Part shown: positions 44,956 to 58,577 of the stretch, piece by piece | Layout: each line of letters opens with the position of its first letter | Numbering within the stretch: the first letter of the stretch is position 1 | DNA from: Calycina herbarum | Taxonomy: Eukaryota > Ascomycota > Leotiomycetes > Helotiales > Pezizellaceae | Direction of reading: 5' to 3' | Assembly: GCA_001414485.1 (NCBI GenBank) | Contig: LLEY01000224.1 | Coordinates: forward strand, 19,281-83,280 | DNA length: 64,000 bases | Position numbers and translations under genes: made by a program | Notes under the pieces: model-generated | The model's database searches: none | What the model saw: only the letters and a program-made list of their open reading frames with translations | Told to the model about the DNA's origin: nothing

Positions 44956-47874
44956 CTAGGCCAGCTTTGCCACAAGTTTCTCACACAAAGCGTGAAGTGT
45001 TGAGGCATCCAGGATATCCAAAGTCGTGATCTCACACCCGAGTTGCATTCTGACCCAGTTTCTTAACTCTACAGCTACTAAGGAGTCTAATCCATATAGC
45101 GAGAGCGGTTTCCTAGGCTCTATTGGTTTGGTGAGACCCAGATTCTTCATTATTTGAAGGTTCACAAGGTGGACCGCCTCGGTCAAAATAGTTGCTTTCT
45201 CGGCTTTAACTTTGATCGTGGCAAGAAAAGCTTGTACGGCTTTGTTGTTCGAAGTTGCTTGAGTCTCAGTTCCTCCAGATACGCCACCACAACACAAACT
45301 GCGGAATCGAACATCGCGAGAGACCAGCGCGGAGTCTTGTTGCTGCGGAACGGGAATTCCAGTTATTATTTGTGAGGCGCTTGAGACGCTGATCACGTTG
45401 GTTTGTTGGAGTATCGAGGTTTTGAGGATCTTGTGGAGGGATGCTTCAGTGATGCCTTTCCAGGATTGTTTGTCCAGTCGATCAGTAAGCTCTTGATGAA
45501 CGCTCATATATCCAGTATCTTCGATCACACCTAGGTCGACTGAACATGCTGGAAGCCCTAGGCTATGTCTATAAGAAGCGAATGCATCGAGAAGAACATT
45601 GGCAGCTGCGTAGTTCGCCTGACCTTTCTGCCCAACTACACCTGAAACACTTGATAGCAATGTAAAGAAATCTAGCTTGAATTCTGACTCGTTTGCTGCG
45701 TTGTGAAGATTCCAGGTCCCTTGAGCTTTGGGAGCTACAGCCTGACGAAAATCTTCGACGGTCATTGATTGAATGGTTTTGTCCTATGCAACGGATTAGT
45801 CCGAAAATTCGGTTTTTGATCAAAAAATAAACTGACACGTAACACCATTGCACCATGAATTATTCCAGCAATGGGTTTGAAAGACCGTTGAAAGACACGG
45901 CGGACGTCGTCAATGCTTGACACATCACCTTGAACCAGCTCTACACGCGTTCCCAAGGTTCGAAGATCTCGGAGTACAGCGGCAGTTCTTAGTTCCTCTG
46001 GTCACCGCTTCTGGACATCACGAGAAGATTTTTCGCGCCTTGTCGAGCCATATAGACCGCCAGACTTCCACACAATCCTCTTAAGCCGCCAACTATAAGG
46101 TAAGCCGCCAGCGGATGCAGTCGAAGGACGGGTGCTAGCGGACAGGTAAAGCACAGATACATCCGAAGATGGGTAGTTTGAAATAACGATTTTGCCGATA
46201 TGTGATGCCCCTCGCATGTAGCGAAATTCCTCTGTGATCTCTTCAAAGGGGTAGACTTTCACAGGTGAAATTGGTGCGATGTGACCCTCTGCGTGCAGCT
46301 TGAAAATTCGTGACATAAGTCGAGCTATAAGGGGTCGATCGGACTTGATGCTGGGGTGGGACATATCAAGTGCACAGTATGACGCATTTCGTGAGAATGG
46401 CTCCATAGACAAAGTATTGCGGTCGAGCATATCCTTCTTTCCGATCTCCAACATTATGCCTCGGTCTGCGGTGCATCTCCATGATTCATCCAGCAAATCA
46501 CCTACGAGAGAGTGTAGGATAACGTTCACTCCTCGGTTGTTGGTGATTTTCATCAATGCTGGTGAGAAGGCTCTGGTTCGAGAAGAAAATACGTGATCAG
46601 AAGGTATACCGAAGGTTTCACTGAAGAAACGGCGCTTCTCTTCGCTACCGGCAGTCACGAATATCTGGTTTAACGTTTCGTTATAACTTGTGTCTCTCAA
46701 TAATTGGAGAATACTCCCATACCTCAGCCCCTACGTATTTGCATATCCGGATAGCAGATATACCGAGTCCTCCAGAAGCTGAATATATCAGCACGGTCTA
46801 AATAATGTCAGAAATCTTTCTATAGAGATGCTGAAGTATATTTCCTACCTGGCCTCTTTTGAGATTCGCTAGATCAAGAAGAGCATGTATAGAAGTCATG
46901 AATGTAGTACACATTGTCGCAGCGTCCTATTGCAGATGTCAGCAACATTGAGCCTATTAGAAACGACTACCTACCACAAATGTCATTGTATCTGGAATGA
47001 TGTGGATGGCTTCTGTTGGGGCCTGAATACGATTCCCAAAACATCCAGGCATATCCAGTGCTACTCTGTCTCTAACTTTGTATGAAGATACTGAGCTACC
47101 GACACGGCGAATTATACCAGCCCCTTCATGTCCAAGACGAAACTGGTTTGCCGGCACGATACCAAGTACTATTGCAATGTCCTGAAGAAAATCCAGTTAG
47201 TAGGTGTCGAGACGAGATACGAGCAGGGGAATTAGACCAAAAGATCAGCAACTAGGATTAATGACATACTTTGTAATTCAGTCCTGCAGCATAAACCTCC
47301 ACTTCTACAGAATCATCTGCCAATTCAGTTTCGCTTTCTGTAACCTCTGTGAAGTGGATTGAGTCTAGTGCCCCTATGCGCTCACAATGCAAGCGAACGG
47401 TGTTGGGGTTAGTGTGAAAGTCTTTCAGAAATGGTTGAGTTCCCAAAAAGCTGGCATCCTCTGCTCGATTGAGTAGATGATCGGGTAGGACTCGGCTAGT
47501 GTAAATAATTCCGCCCCTTTCACAATATTCGCTCTCGGCGCCATTGCCAACATACTCCACGTTTTACAAATAGGGTAGAATTCTATTTATTGTATCAGAA
47601 ACCGACACGATACTGCTCGACTGAACATCCAGCGTGTGATACTCAGCACGAGCTGATCGTGCAAATCCATGAAACAGTGCACTCTGCGGGTTTGTCACAG
47701 TGTACTGAGACCCAGCTGTAATCCAGAGTATTTTGCAGTTTGAAAAAAGCAGAGCTTGTAAGGATAGCCATTGTTCGTTTGATGCTAGGAAATTTAAAAC
47801 ACTAATACTATAGATAAGGTTTCTTTTTATTATATATAGAAGAGTAACTTCTACATATCTAAACCTACTGTTCC

Positions 47875-47880
<6 letters not shown>
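44956..47880 (-). pseudogene. Highly reducing polyketide synthase, 3' remnant (ER-KR-ACP)
   Basis: Minus-strand remnant of a type I HR-PKS. From 5' to 3' it shows a pre-ER stretch (ILWITAGSQYTV, HGFARSARAEY), the enoylreductase (AAGLNYK|DIAIV, LGHEGAGIIRRVG, YSASGGLGISAIR, IFVTAGSEEKRRFF), the ketoreductase ([44 protein letters not shown]) and an ACP with the phosphopantetheine Ser in YGLDSLVAVELRNW. Several introns still splice in phase. The KR is broken by two frameshifts (near 46,130 and 46,000). KS, AT, DH and methyltransferase regions are absent: 5' coding stops at about 47,880, immediately against the end of a kinase gene. It cannot make a polyketide. Truncation plus frameshifts define a pseudogene. 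Confidence 0.88.
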
Positions 47881-49607
<1,727 letters not shown>

Positions 49608-49659
49608 TAACGTAGTATACTAGGACCTTGTGATTATCAGGACCTTGTGAATTTTTCCT
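49608..49659 (+). repeat. Left TIR of the Fot1/pogo element
   Basis: Contains two direct copies of AGGACCTTGTGA, a likely transposase-binding repeat; preceded by TA at 49606-49607. Confidence 0.85.
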
Positions 49660-51390
49660 TACTCTACTACCTCTAACTTTAACACGCGTTTTCTTAATAA
49701 CTATTTAATAGAATCTTAAACCTAAGAAGCTCGAATTATCTTAGTTATTAAAGCTATTTAATTATCTAAACGAATAAACTATAGTAAAGCTATAAAGCTA
49801 TATAGAGTCTCTTATTCTATACTTACTAATAGAATAGCTAGTTGAACTACTCTTAGCGAACGCTAGCTAGTAAATTATAAAATAACTATAATAGAAGAGA
49901 AGATAATTATTTAAAATATACTTAATCTAGATACGAGAGGATTTACGCCCTGGCTAGATAGTATAGAAGATATAGTAAATTATATACTCGAGTCGTATAA
50001 AGAATAACGCGTTGGAAAGAACTAAGTATAACGATTTATATAACGACGTCTAGAACTAAAGACGTGTTTTAATCGCGTTTACGATTTCTAAAGAGCCTTA
50101 TACGAAGATCCTAAGCTAATTAGTACGTGGTTTCGACTAGTAGAGAATATATAAGCGAAATATAAGATCTAAGACTACGATTTCTATAACTTTAATAAGA
50201 CTAGTTTTATAATAGATGTTATCTATACTAGAATAGTTATTATACGCGCTAATCGACGTAGTAGAGGTAAAGCTATCTAGCTAGGTAATCGAGAATAGAT
50301 TATAGTAATTATTTATATTAATAGAGAGAGTTTAAGTATCTCTCTATTCTTAGTAGTTTAAGAGAAAAATCATCTTACTAGTTAGTATACTAAGAGCGGT
50401 CTTTCTAATAACTAGGTTATTAAACTAACTAGTAATAGATAGACTAATAATAAGACGAGCTTAGAATAGCTAGAATACTTTAATAAGTATACTCGTAGTT
50501 ATATAAAAGAGCTATATTAAATATTAGTTCTAGATAGATATAAGAGTTATAAATCAGTAGTATTCTAAGAGTATTATAAGTTATATAATATTATTACTTT
50601 TTACCTACCTTTTTATTCGTCTTATCTAATCTAGTTACTCGATATTAGATATTTTAGTATTCTTAAATATATATATAGACGTTAAATTAAGACCTTTATT
50701 AAAACTTATATAAACTATATTACTAAGGTTAAGTTCTTTCTTACGTTTTATATAGCTTATAACTAGTTAATAATAATCTAAAACGCTAAAGCTAGGTTCT
50801 ATAGAGCTGGTCTAGTGTCTCTAGAACTCTAGACTATGATTTTAAAGCTTAATATTAAGTTATAAACTCTTATATCTACTAGACCTCTCTCTACCGACGC
50901 TATCTCTTAGGTCTCCTAGACTTCTTATAACTCTTCTAAAGCTCTTTTATAATTAACTCTTATTAAGAATCGTATTACTTATTACTAAGGAAGCTTATTA
51001 ATACCTATTTTCTAGATAATTACTTTATTAGTAAAAAGTATAAAGTAATTAGCTTATAAAGTAACTCTCTTATTAGCCTAGGTCTATATACTTCGAATAG
51101 TAAATAAAGCTCTTAGTAAACGCCGGAGAACTAAAAATACCCGTGTCTAAGAAGAAGATATACTTACTATAGAGAATATATAAGACAGATTAGCTTAGAA
51201 GAATACGAAGAAGCAGGTTCGACATAATAAGCGCTTTAGAGAGAGTAGAGAAAATAAAGAATAAACGACTTAGCAACGTTATAGTACTTATAGAAAAACT
51301 AGTTATAATATATAGACGTATTAAAAAGTTATAGATATATCTAGTTTATTAGATTCCGAGTAGTTTTATTATATTTTAAAGTAGTAGAGT

Positions 51391-51443
51391 AGGAAAAAAT
51401 TTATAAGATTCTAATAATTATAAGATTCTAGTATTCTACGTTA
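51391..51443 (-). repeat. Right TIR of the Fot1/pogo element
   Basis: Reverse complement matches the left TIR with GGACC/GTGA changed to GAATC/ATAA; followed by TA at 51444-51445. Confidence 0.85.
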
Positions 51444-51487
51444 TATAAGAAGTAAATATAAGATATTTCTAATATATTTAAAAAATA

Positions 51488-51946
51488 TATAACGTAGTAT
51501 ATTAGTACTCTACGTATATTAGTACTCTGTATACTTAAAATCTTATATAAAAAAACATCTGTATATAACTATGTATTTTACGTATTTATTAATAAAAAAA
51601 ATCTAAAATTGAAATTTAAGTTTTATTAATATAAGAGTATTCTTAATTTTTAGGTTTTAAATATTACTTATCTTATATTAAAGTATTATTTAGAAAAGGA
51701 AAAATAGATAATAATTATAGAGATATTTTTAAGTGAATTATTAATTAAAACTAGTAAAGAATTAAAATTAATATTATTATAATATTAAACTCTTGTTTTC
51801 TTAGTAAAATTTCAATTTTAGATTTTTTTATAAATAAATATATAAAGTATACAGTTATATATAGATGTTTTTTATATAAGATTTCAAGTACGTAGAGTAC
51901 TAATATACGTAGAGTACTAATATACTATATTAAAAGTAGTTATATC
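51488..51946. mobile_element. Foldback/MITE-like element
   Basis: Long imperfect inverted arms (about 51496-51620 and 51800-51928) surround a loop of about 180 bp. Arm ends carry TATAACGTAGTAT and two direct ATTAGTACTCT repeats, the same layout as the neighbouring Fot1 TIR. No coding capacity. It is probably a non-autonomous relative of the Fot1 element. Confidence 0.7.
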
Positions 51947-52726
51947 TAGCTTAACTTAAGAGTAATAATTATATTATCTAAATAATAAGTATAGAATAAG
52001 ATAGAAGTTATTTAAATATAAACTTCTTTTTTTAATAACTTTTATATAGATTATATAATTATAGCTATTAAAATAAGCCTAATATAGCTGGTTTTATATA
52101 CTACGACTTCTTAAGTTAGTATCTTACGAACTAAAAGTTCTTAGATGCTCTAGGAGCTCCCGCTGTTCCTGCCCTCTGATTGGTCTGCTTTGTCGCTTTT
52201 CAGTGGGTTAGCGCCCAGTGTGGCTGAGAATGAGATAACATCTGATTCGGTGAAGACCGATCAGATAGCCTTGTGGCTTCTCTGGAATCCCTCCTATTGG
52301 TTACTCGTCCCCCAGCTAAGACTGAAAGGAGCCCCGCCGCGTAAGCGTTTACGGCTGGTGGTCATGGGCCGGGGAATGTTTGGCCATTCAGGATGTAGAT
52401 TAAGTTGTTGCCTGCCTGGGAGCTGGGATGGATGGTGGGGGGAGTTTGTTTCAATTGAAGAAAAGACATCATCGCAATCAATCTGATTTTGAGATATATT
52501 TGAGTTGCTGAATTTGAATGCATCACGAAATTTACGATACCTACGATTTGGATTGTACTTTGGTTCTGTTTCTTTGTTGTCTTTGGGATAAGGTAGACCT
52601 GGAGACCGGGGGTTTCGAGATCAACAGATTATCGAATACCAGATATTGAGACCAAGAAGACCAAATCACGTCGGTCGCAAGAAAGAGAAGAGGATTTAGC
52701 AGAGATCCAAACAGAAAACCACAATC
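51947..52726. other. End of RIP-decayed DNA and 5' region of the next gene
   Basis: TA-rich until about 52,140, then abruptly normal composition. No gene is supported in the short frames at 52190-52486. Confidence 0.5.
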
Positions 52727-53661
52727 ATGAGCAGACACCGCTACGATCGAGTAAGTCTCCCTCCTCCCTCGCCATCTCCATAACACCCAAACCCCGCATC
52801 CTCTCACCCTCTCACCCTCTCACCCTCTCGCTCTCTCGCTCTCTCAGCTTCACTAACCCTCTCAAGATCCCCCAAAGATCAAACTCCATCCCACCCCCTC
52901 CCTCCTCCGATTCCCCCTACGACCCAATAATCCTCTCCCCCATCCCCGTCTCAACACCCTCGCACAACTACTCCTTCAACAGCGGTCTCCCCACCTCAAT
53001 AGCCTCGCAATCCAATGCCTCCCAAACACCCTCAGTTCCGAACTCCCCGCCTCCAAGTTTCCATACCTTCTCCAGTCCCGGCACACCGAGACCTACACCT
53101 AGTACCCGTACAGTGATGAGTGCGAGCACAGGCTCGGGGATAGCGGGGCCGTACGGCGAACTCTGGGGTGTGGCGGAAAGTACCATCGGCGGGGAGGGGC
53201 TGCATGGAAGCGTAGGAAGAGGAGGCGGCGATCGCGCAAGCGCGACTTCAAACGATGCACTCAACACCATCGAAGGCTTGAAACAGAGGGTTGAATGGCT
53301 CGAAGAATCCATAGGCCGTCTCCTTCTCGAAAAAGAGCAATACAAAAACCAAGAAAACGAAAGAGAAGGAGATAATGAGGAAAGGAATAACTGCTGCATC
53401 TCATTTACGGATGCGAGTCCGGATGTTGAACGCGCGATTATGCGGGGGAGAAGTAATTGTTGTGTTAGTTTTCGACGGACGGGGGAGAAGAGGGGAAGGA
53501 AGGAACGGAAGAGGAATTTTGCTGTGCTGGTTGCGGTGTTGGGGTTTGCGGTTTTTGTGGTGCTTGTTACGGTTAATAGTTTGAAGCCGCATGCTCATGG
53601 GGAGTATAAGACGAAGGAGTATTTGACTAAGGAGAAGGGGGTGGGTGATGTTGATGTTTAG
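52727..53661 (+). CDS. Single-TM coiled-coil hypothetical protein (272 aa)
   Basis: A 24-nt first exon (MSRHRYDR, 52727-52750) and a second exon 52867-53661 are joined across a 116-bp intron that contains a CTCTCACC-type microsatellite and a TCACTAAC branch site. The protein is Ser/Pro-rich for about 110 residues. A short coiled coil follows (NTIEGLKQRVEWLEESIGRLLLEKE), then a Cys-containing basic part and a transmembrane helix (FAVLVAVLGFAVFVVLVTV) about 30 residues from the end. This suggests a tail-anchored membrane protein. Family not recognised. The in-frame 110-residue upstream extension supports the intron. Confidence 0.65.
52801..52847. repeat. CT-rich microsatellite inside an intron
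   Basis: About three copies of CTCTCACC followed by CTCTCGCT units, ending just before the intron branch site. Confidence 0.8.
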
Positions 53662-53858
53662 AGTTTGGGGTTGGGGGTTTGATCGGTTTTTGAGAACGGG
53701 GTTTCTCCTCTACACTTTATTATTTTAGGGTTCCTTGTTTTGTTCTTGTATTTTAGCATGCGAGTAATACCATATACATCTATATACCGACTCTCTTTTT
53801 TCCTCTTCTGAAATTCCAAGGCCAGATTTAATGTTTCTAATCCTCATCCCTCTTGAGT

Positions 53859-54387
53859 TTACCCCTCAACAAGCGGCCCCCACCCAGAAACCAAGAACTC
53901 CACGACAGCATCTGGACCCTTCTCAATCTGCAAACCGAAAGGAATGGCTAGAGTCTTGATCTTGGGATTGATTTCTCGTGCGATGGAGAATATTTTCTCT
54001 GATTCTTCAGCTGTCCACATTGATGCTACGAACTGTTTGTTTGTGTTAGTTTTATTTTTGGGATGGAGGGAGATGAAAACTGTGGGGTAATTTAGGGTGT
54101 GGACTTACCAAAACATCGGGTTTACATTCTTCAACCATTGCTTTTACGTCTTCGATTTCTGGGTTGTTGGTGTGAGTTCCTTCTTTCTATTCGTATTTGA
54201 GGGAAGGTAGGTAACATAGAAGGGACTGTGGAAAGGGCTCAGGGAAGAGAAACTCACTCTCAGCATTCGAAACATAATCGATTGTATAATCCTCCTTTTG
54301 TGCTTCTACTAATCTTCCAATGAGGACCTTTGCTCGCGTGGGAACTTTGTTTACGGTGCAGAGTTTGTAGGGTCCTTTTGGTGCCAT
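53859..54387 (-). CDS. Small conserved fungal protein (125 aa)
   Basis: Exons 54387-54258, 54182-54109 and 54032-53859 join in phase. It starts MAPKGPYKLCTVNKVPTRAKVLIGRLVE and shows TIDYVSNAE, EIEDVKAMVEECKPDVL, FVASMWTAEESEKIFSIARE and KTLAIPFGLQIEKGPDAVVE. The alternating beta-alpha pattern with a nucleotide-fold rhythm, and the position of CKPDVL/SMWT, suggest a small Rossmann-like domain. I cannot assign a function. No signal peptide or membrane segment. The second intron acceptor is AAAG. Confidence 0.65.
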
Positions 54388-55123
54388 TGTGTTTGATGTG
54401 GGTGTTTAGGGCTTGAGGAAAAGTAAAAGATTTTTGTGAAACTTTTGTCAAATATCCTTTGGGAAAGTCTTGCTTCTCGGGGACTGTAGATGATGTTTGG
54501 CTTAGTGAGGTGTTTTGAAGTTGTTGTGATGACGAATATGAGGTGGGTTGCGGGGGAGGATTTCTGGAGAGTGGGATGTGGGGTATGGGGTAACAATAAT
54601 TTCATGGATCTCAAGTTGAACAAGAAAACCGATGGAATTGGAAGACAAATAGAGGAATTGTATCATTTATACCTATAACTGTGAAAATTTACATGGTCAA
54701 ATTTACTTGAAGGGGCAGTGAAGGGGGGTGGAATTACGTGGTTTGGGGAGTGGACAATGTGGGAGGTGAGGACGGCAATGCTCGGCTTTGTATGTCCCGA
54801 GATCTTTTCGACAACTCTTTTAAATATTTACGGGTGAGTGAGTGTAAAAGATCCAGGAATCTACGAGTTGATATATATACTCGCCCGTACGCAATGTTCA
54901 TCGAGCATGAAAAGTATTGTGGAAAGTATGTTAGTTCTACAAGGGCGGCGCTGAGGTGTCATCCGCCTATCTTAAGCGAAGGTGGTGCAGTTCAGGCGGC
55001 CTTACGCCGCAAAGCAGAACCTCATCCAGCCTGATAATTTCAGCCCGTTGCTCCAACTCCATTGTCATCAGTCTCTTCAGTCTTCCCTAGTAGTCACCTC
55101 CTAATTTACTCACTGATCTTCAG
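54388..55123. other. Divergent promoter region
   Basis: About 735 bp between divergent genes. No supported gene. Confidence 0.4.
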
Positions 55124-56730
55124 ATGGATCCTTCAACAAGCTCGAAATCATCAGATCGGCATAACTTGAAAGGAGCATTTGGATCCCTGCGATCGAAAGT
55201 TGGCGCGACCCCTAAGCCAATCTTTAACAAATCCAGAAGCAAGCCTAGATCTAAGGGCGATGGTATTGGACAGGAAGCAAATCAAGAAGAGACCCACTTG
55301 GGAGGGGAAATTGACGGATCAGGAAAGAATCAGGATTTGAGAGGAGGGATGAAGTCTAAACGGTTGGGTCCCTCATTAAGGTAGGTTTGTTCTTCAATCT
55401 AAGTCGTCTGGTACTAAACACGCGAAGTGATTTATTCCTTGCCCTGCCAAATGAGCTTGTGCTGGAAATTATAACTCCACTGCCAATTCATGATATTATT
55501 GGGTTACGACTCGTTTCTAAAGCTTTTCATACTCTGATAACATTCAACGAGTCTCCTCTTGCAACCTATCATTCTCAACACACTTTTCCGCCCTACACAC
55601 TACAACTTTATCCTTTACCTGGTCCAACTGAGAACAATCTCCACTATGTGTGCAGTATCTGGCAACGTCTCACAGTCGCAGCCAAGTTGGCAACCCACGT
55701 CGCTAATTATGCAGCTGAGGAAATGTTTCTCAAAAACACGGTGGAACAGCGGCTGGAATTTGAATCAAAACATAGAAGAATGCGTCAACGACTCTTGCCT
55801 CTGGTATTTGTACTCTTTCACTATTTGGAAACTTCCAGAGATCTACATGTACGTCTTCCTCTTGCAAATTTCTTCTACTATACCCCTTTATATCATTCTC
55901 ATAGTTTGCTAACCCGTGGAAATTCTCAGATACATCATCTCGCTACCGGTGGCATACCACTAAATCGTCAAGCATATGTGTTAAATCCTTTGGAATGCCA
56001 AGTCATGAGAAACTATGACGACCAAATGCTTCTCGAGACCCGTCAGGCTTTCCCGCTCATTTTTTCAGCTTTAAGTCGCCATTTACGGCCAGAAATGTAT
56101 GTTGGAGCTCTTGAAAGAAGCAAGAAAGGCTACGCAAATGACTGGCCACCTGATGAAGCTTTTGTGACCATTCTCGCAATTGGAGGTCCACGCCAAGCAC
56201 AAAAGTTCTGGGAAGCGGACGGATACAAAAACAGGCGAGACAAGATAGATCGGTGGTATCGTTCCATCATTGGGGCTCCCGATGGAACCTCTCCTCAGCA
56301 GGTAGCAAAGAAGATATCGCGTTTGTACACATTCGGACGAAAGAAGTCAACTCAATCTACAGAAGTAGGCCTTTTGGAAACAAACGTACATGGAACAAAT
56401 TGCACAGACTGGTTTTGCGTTGAACCATCGTGTATCGCAACTCGTCGTCAAGATTCTTCCGATAACCTAGTGTTCCACTCCAGTCTTTCTTCTGGGCCAC
56501 CAATGGGACCTTTAAAGACGGAACAATTGCAATCACTGCTTCCGGATCTTCCACTTTTGAGGGATTTTTGGACCCCCACTGCAGAAGTGCTACTATTGGA
56601 ACGGGGAGTGGTTACAAGTACTCAAGAGATCAAACAAAACAGCCAGGTTCTCTTGGATTTGATTAGGAATGGAGAAACAGAAACCGATAGATGCTTTTCG
56701 CTAGGAATGGCCCCACGTTGGTTTCTGTAG
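55124..56730 (+). CDS. F-box protein (519 aa)
   Basis: Exons 55124-55380 and 55428-56730 with a 47-bp intron (branch GTACTAAAC). The first exon is a basic, Ser/Lys-rich tail. The F-box spans the junction: SDLFLALPNELVLEIITPL, IHDIIGLRLVSKAFHTLI (about residues 86-125). The rest is helical, without WD or LRR repeats, with conserved-looking RHLRPEMYVGALERSKKGYA and GPRQAQKFWEADG stretches and several Cys near the end. F-box proteins recruit substrates to SCF ubiquitin ligases through Skp1; the substrate here is unknown. Intact. Confidence 0.85.
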
Positions 56731-57146
56731 CCAATTATTCTGTGGAGGAGTTGGCTGATGATTTTGTTTTCTAATTGTAAAACTCACAGCGTGTTATGGC
56801 CTATACCTAATGGTACGATAGGAATACCAAGTTGGTACCCTACAGTGATATATTTACATATGTGAGACAAATTACATATTACGCATGTGACTCAGGGGAG
56901 CCTGCTTCGGTGGGCTTCAGTTTAGCTCTTCTTGCCTTTTGACTTTAATGCGAATATTTGAATTTCTTTATCTGCCCGAGGTTCCTTCCAACCTGGGAAT
57001 TGCATAGAAACTATATCAGTGGAATTCGTCCAGCTAACTGAGAGAATAATTGAAAAAAGATCTCAAAAGATTTATTTTTTGCTATGGGTCCTTCACCAGT
57101 TTTGGCTTTAACGCGAATGTTGCCATAGAAGCCAGAACGAGCGGCA
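56731..57146. other. Intergenic spacer
   Basis: About 400 bp, AT-rich; no gene seen. Confidence 0.4.
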
Positions 57147-58577
57147 TTGCTGGCCATTTTATCCTCTCAGGTAGCAGAGTCTGACCTTATCCCTCAGATT
57201 TCTACCCAGCGGCAATTCCGGTCTCCAAGGCAGATTCATAGCCAAATTGACCGATTTCCTGTTTGGGATTTGTCCCTCGACGCAATGTCAGACATCAATA
57301 GACTGGGGGAGACGTCTAGTACTTCTGTAGAAGCCTGATTGGTTAGGGTTTACTTCCCTGGCCGAACCGCTGGGCTGAGCTTCACACGGCCCCTCGGTTA
57401 ATTAGCGAGATATCCGTGACGACCATAGTACTTCGACACTTGGACCCTGCCTCATTATCAAGAATCAGGCTTATTGGCTCTTGAACTTGAGTCCTCGAGG
57501 GATAGATCAAGCGGTGCAGGGGTATTGACTATTGAGCACCCCTCACCGGATGACAGAATTCATTGGTGTGAGCAAGCTCATCATAAATCTTTAAATACTG
57601 GAGAGCAAGAGTTCAAACGTGGCAAGATCGTCGCAGCTTCTGGAAAACATTGGAGTATTACGCGAAAATCAACGAATCCATATTGGGAAGACGCTTTCTT
57701 GGAACCACCAGAAGTGACAGTTGACTGGGCACTGTGTACAGCGGAAGCCGCCTGGACAAATTTACTCCGAACACTAATGAATTTGGGAGATCAGACAACA
57801 CAGCCTGTTGTTTCGATAATGTAACCTAGGCCAGATTGATTCATTCGTTCAAGTGGAAGAACCAGCGTTTACAAGCGAGGAAAAGTGGGCTGCTGTCCCG
57901 ATTCCGTCAGCAAAATGATAACTGGCGCCGACAGAGATACCCACGAATGGTTCATCGAAGCTCCCAATGATGACGAAGCGTTTGTCGAGTCTGGAATTGA
58001 TATTTCAGGAGATTCTGGTGCTGCGATTGTTGACGAGGTAACAAATGCTTTCATTGGACATCTTTGGGGGGGAAACACGTAAAATGAAAAGGGTACGAGG
58101 CAAAGACTTACCTATTTCACCCCAGTACATGATGTTTTCGACGATATTCAAGACAAATTCTCGCTGAAGTATCGACCGCGGCTACCAGTTCCAGGGGAGG
58201 CACGATCTGTTCCAGACCAAGGTCCAGCTTGCTCCGAGTGTAAGGAGCTGCAACAAGTTCCACACAACCGGGGCTTAACTTTTCCAGAATCGATGATATC
58301 TGCCGAGTTTACTCCTTCTGAGGATATGTTACTTACTCCGGCCGATGTAAAGTCGCCTTATTTCCCAAAGAGGAACGACATGATAACTTCAGTCCCGGTG
58401 CTATGCTTGAGAAGCGCTGATAGAATTGATGGTGTATACACACATGAAAAGTATTCGTCGAGAATTGATCCAGGGGATTTGACCGAAAGAGCGGATTGCG
58501 ATTTGGATCTGGACACAAGGAAGAGGAAAATCATTAATCGATCTCCGACTTCAAGGAAGCGCTCGAAAGTCGAGTGA
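57147..58577 (+). pseudogene. Trypsin-fold (GDSG) protein remnant
   Basis: One plus-strand frame can be followed from 57147 to 58577 through several stops (for example TAA at 58080-58082). Between about 57,834 and 57,905 the reading moves to another frame (VEEPAFTSEEKWAAVPIP) and back. The best-preserved part reads MITGADRDTHEWFIEAP and ESGIDISGDSGAAIVDE, with FIGHLWGG after it. The GDSG-A motif and following Gly-rich strand correspond to the serine nucleophile region of trypsin-like proteases. Downstream TYFTPVHDVFDDIQ also reads as ordered protein. Stops plus two frameshifts mean it is not functional as written. Confidence 0.7.

Larger units (their letters stand above)
49608..51443 (+). mobile_element. 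Fot1/pogo-type DNA transposon, heavily RIP-decayed (about 1.84 kb)
   Basis: Terminal inverted repeats of about 52 bp at 49608-49659 and 51391-51443 are flanked by TA. The left repeat starts TAACGTAGTATACTAGGACC; the right matches it apart from G-to-A/C-to-T changes. One plus-strand frame can be followed through many stops. It has a DNA-binding part (LDTRGFTPWLDSIEDIVNYI, VGKN-V-RFI), then WFRLVENI-AKY and YDFYNFNKTSFII (the catalytic Asp of NFDETGF is now Asn), and a C-terminal tail with QRY-T-KT-YN, a decayed zinc knuckle, and KVIDISSLLDSE. These mark the pogo/Fot1 DDE family. Size is near that of known fungal Fot1 elements. It is inactive, and the TA-rich composition is classic RIP. Confidence 0.9.
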
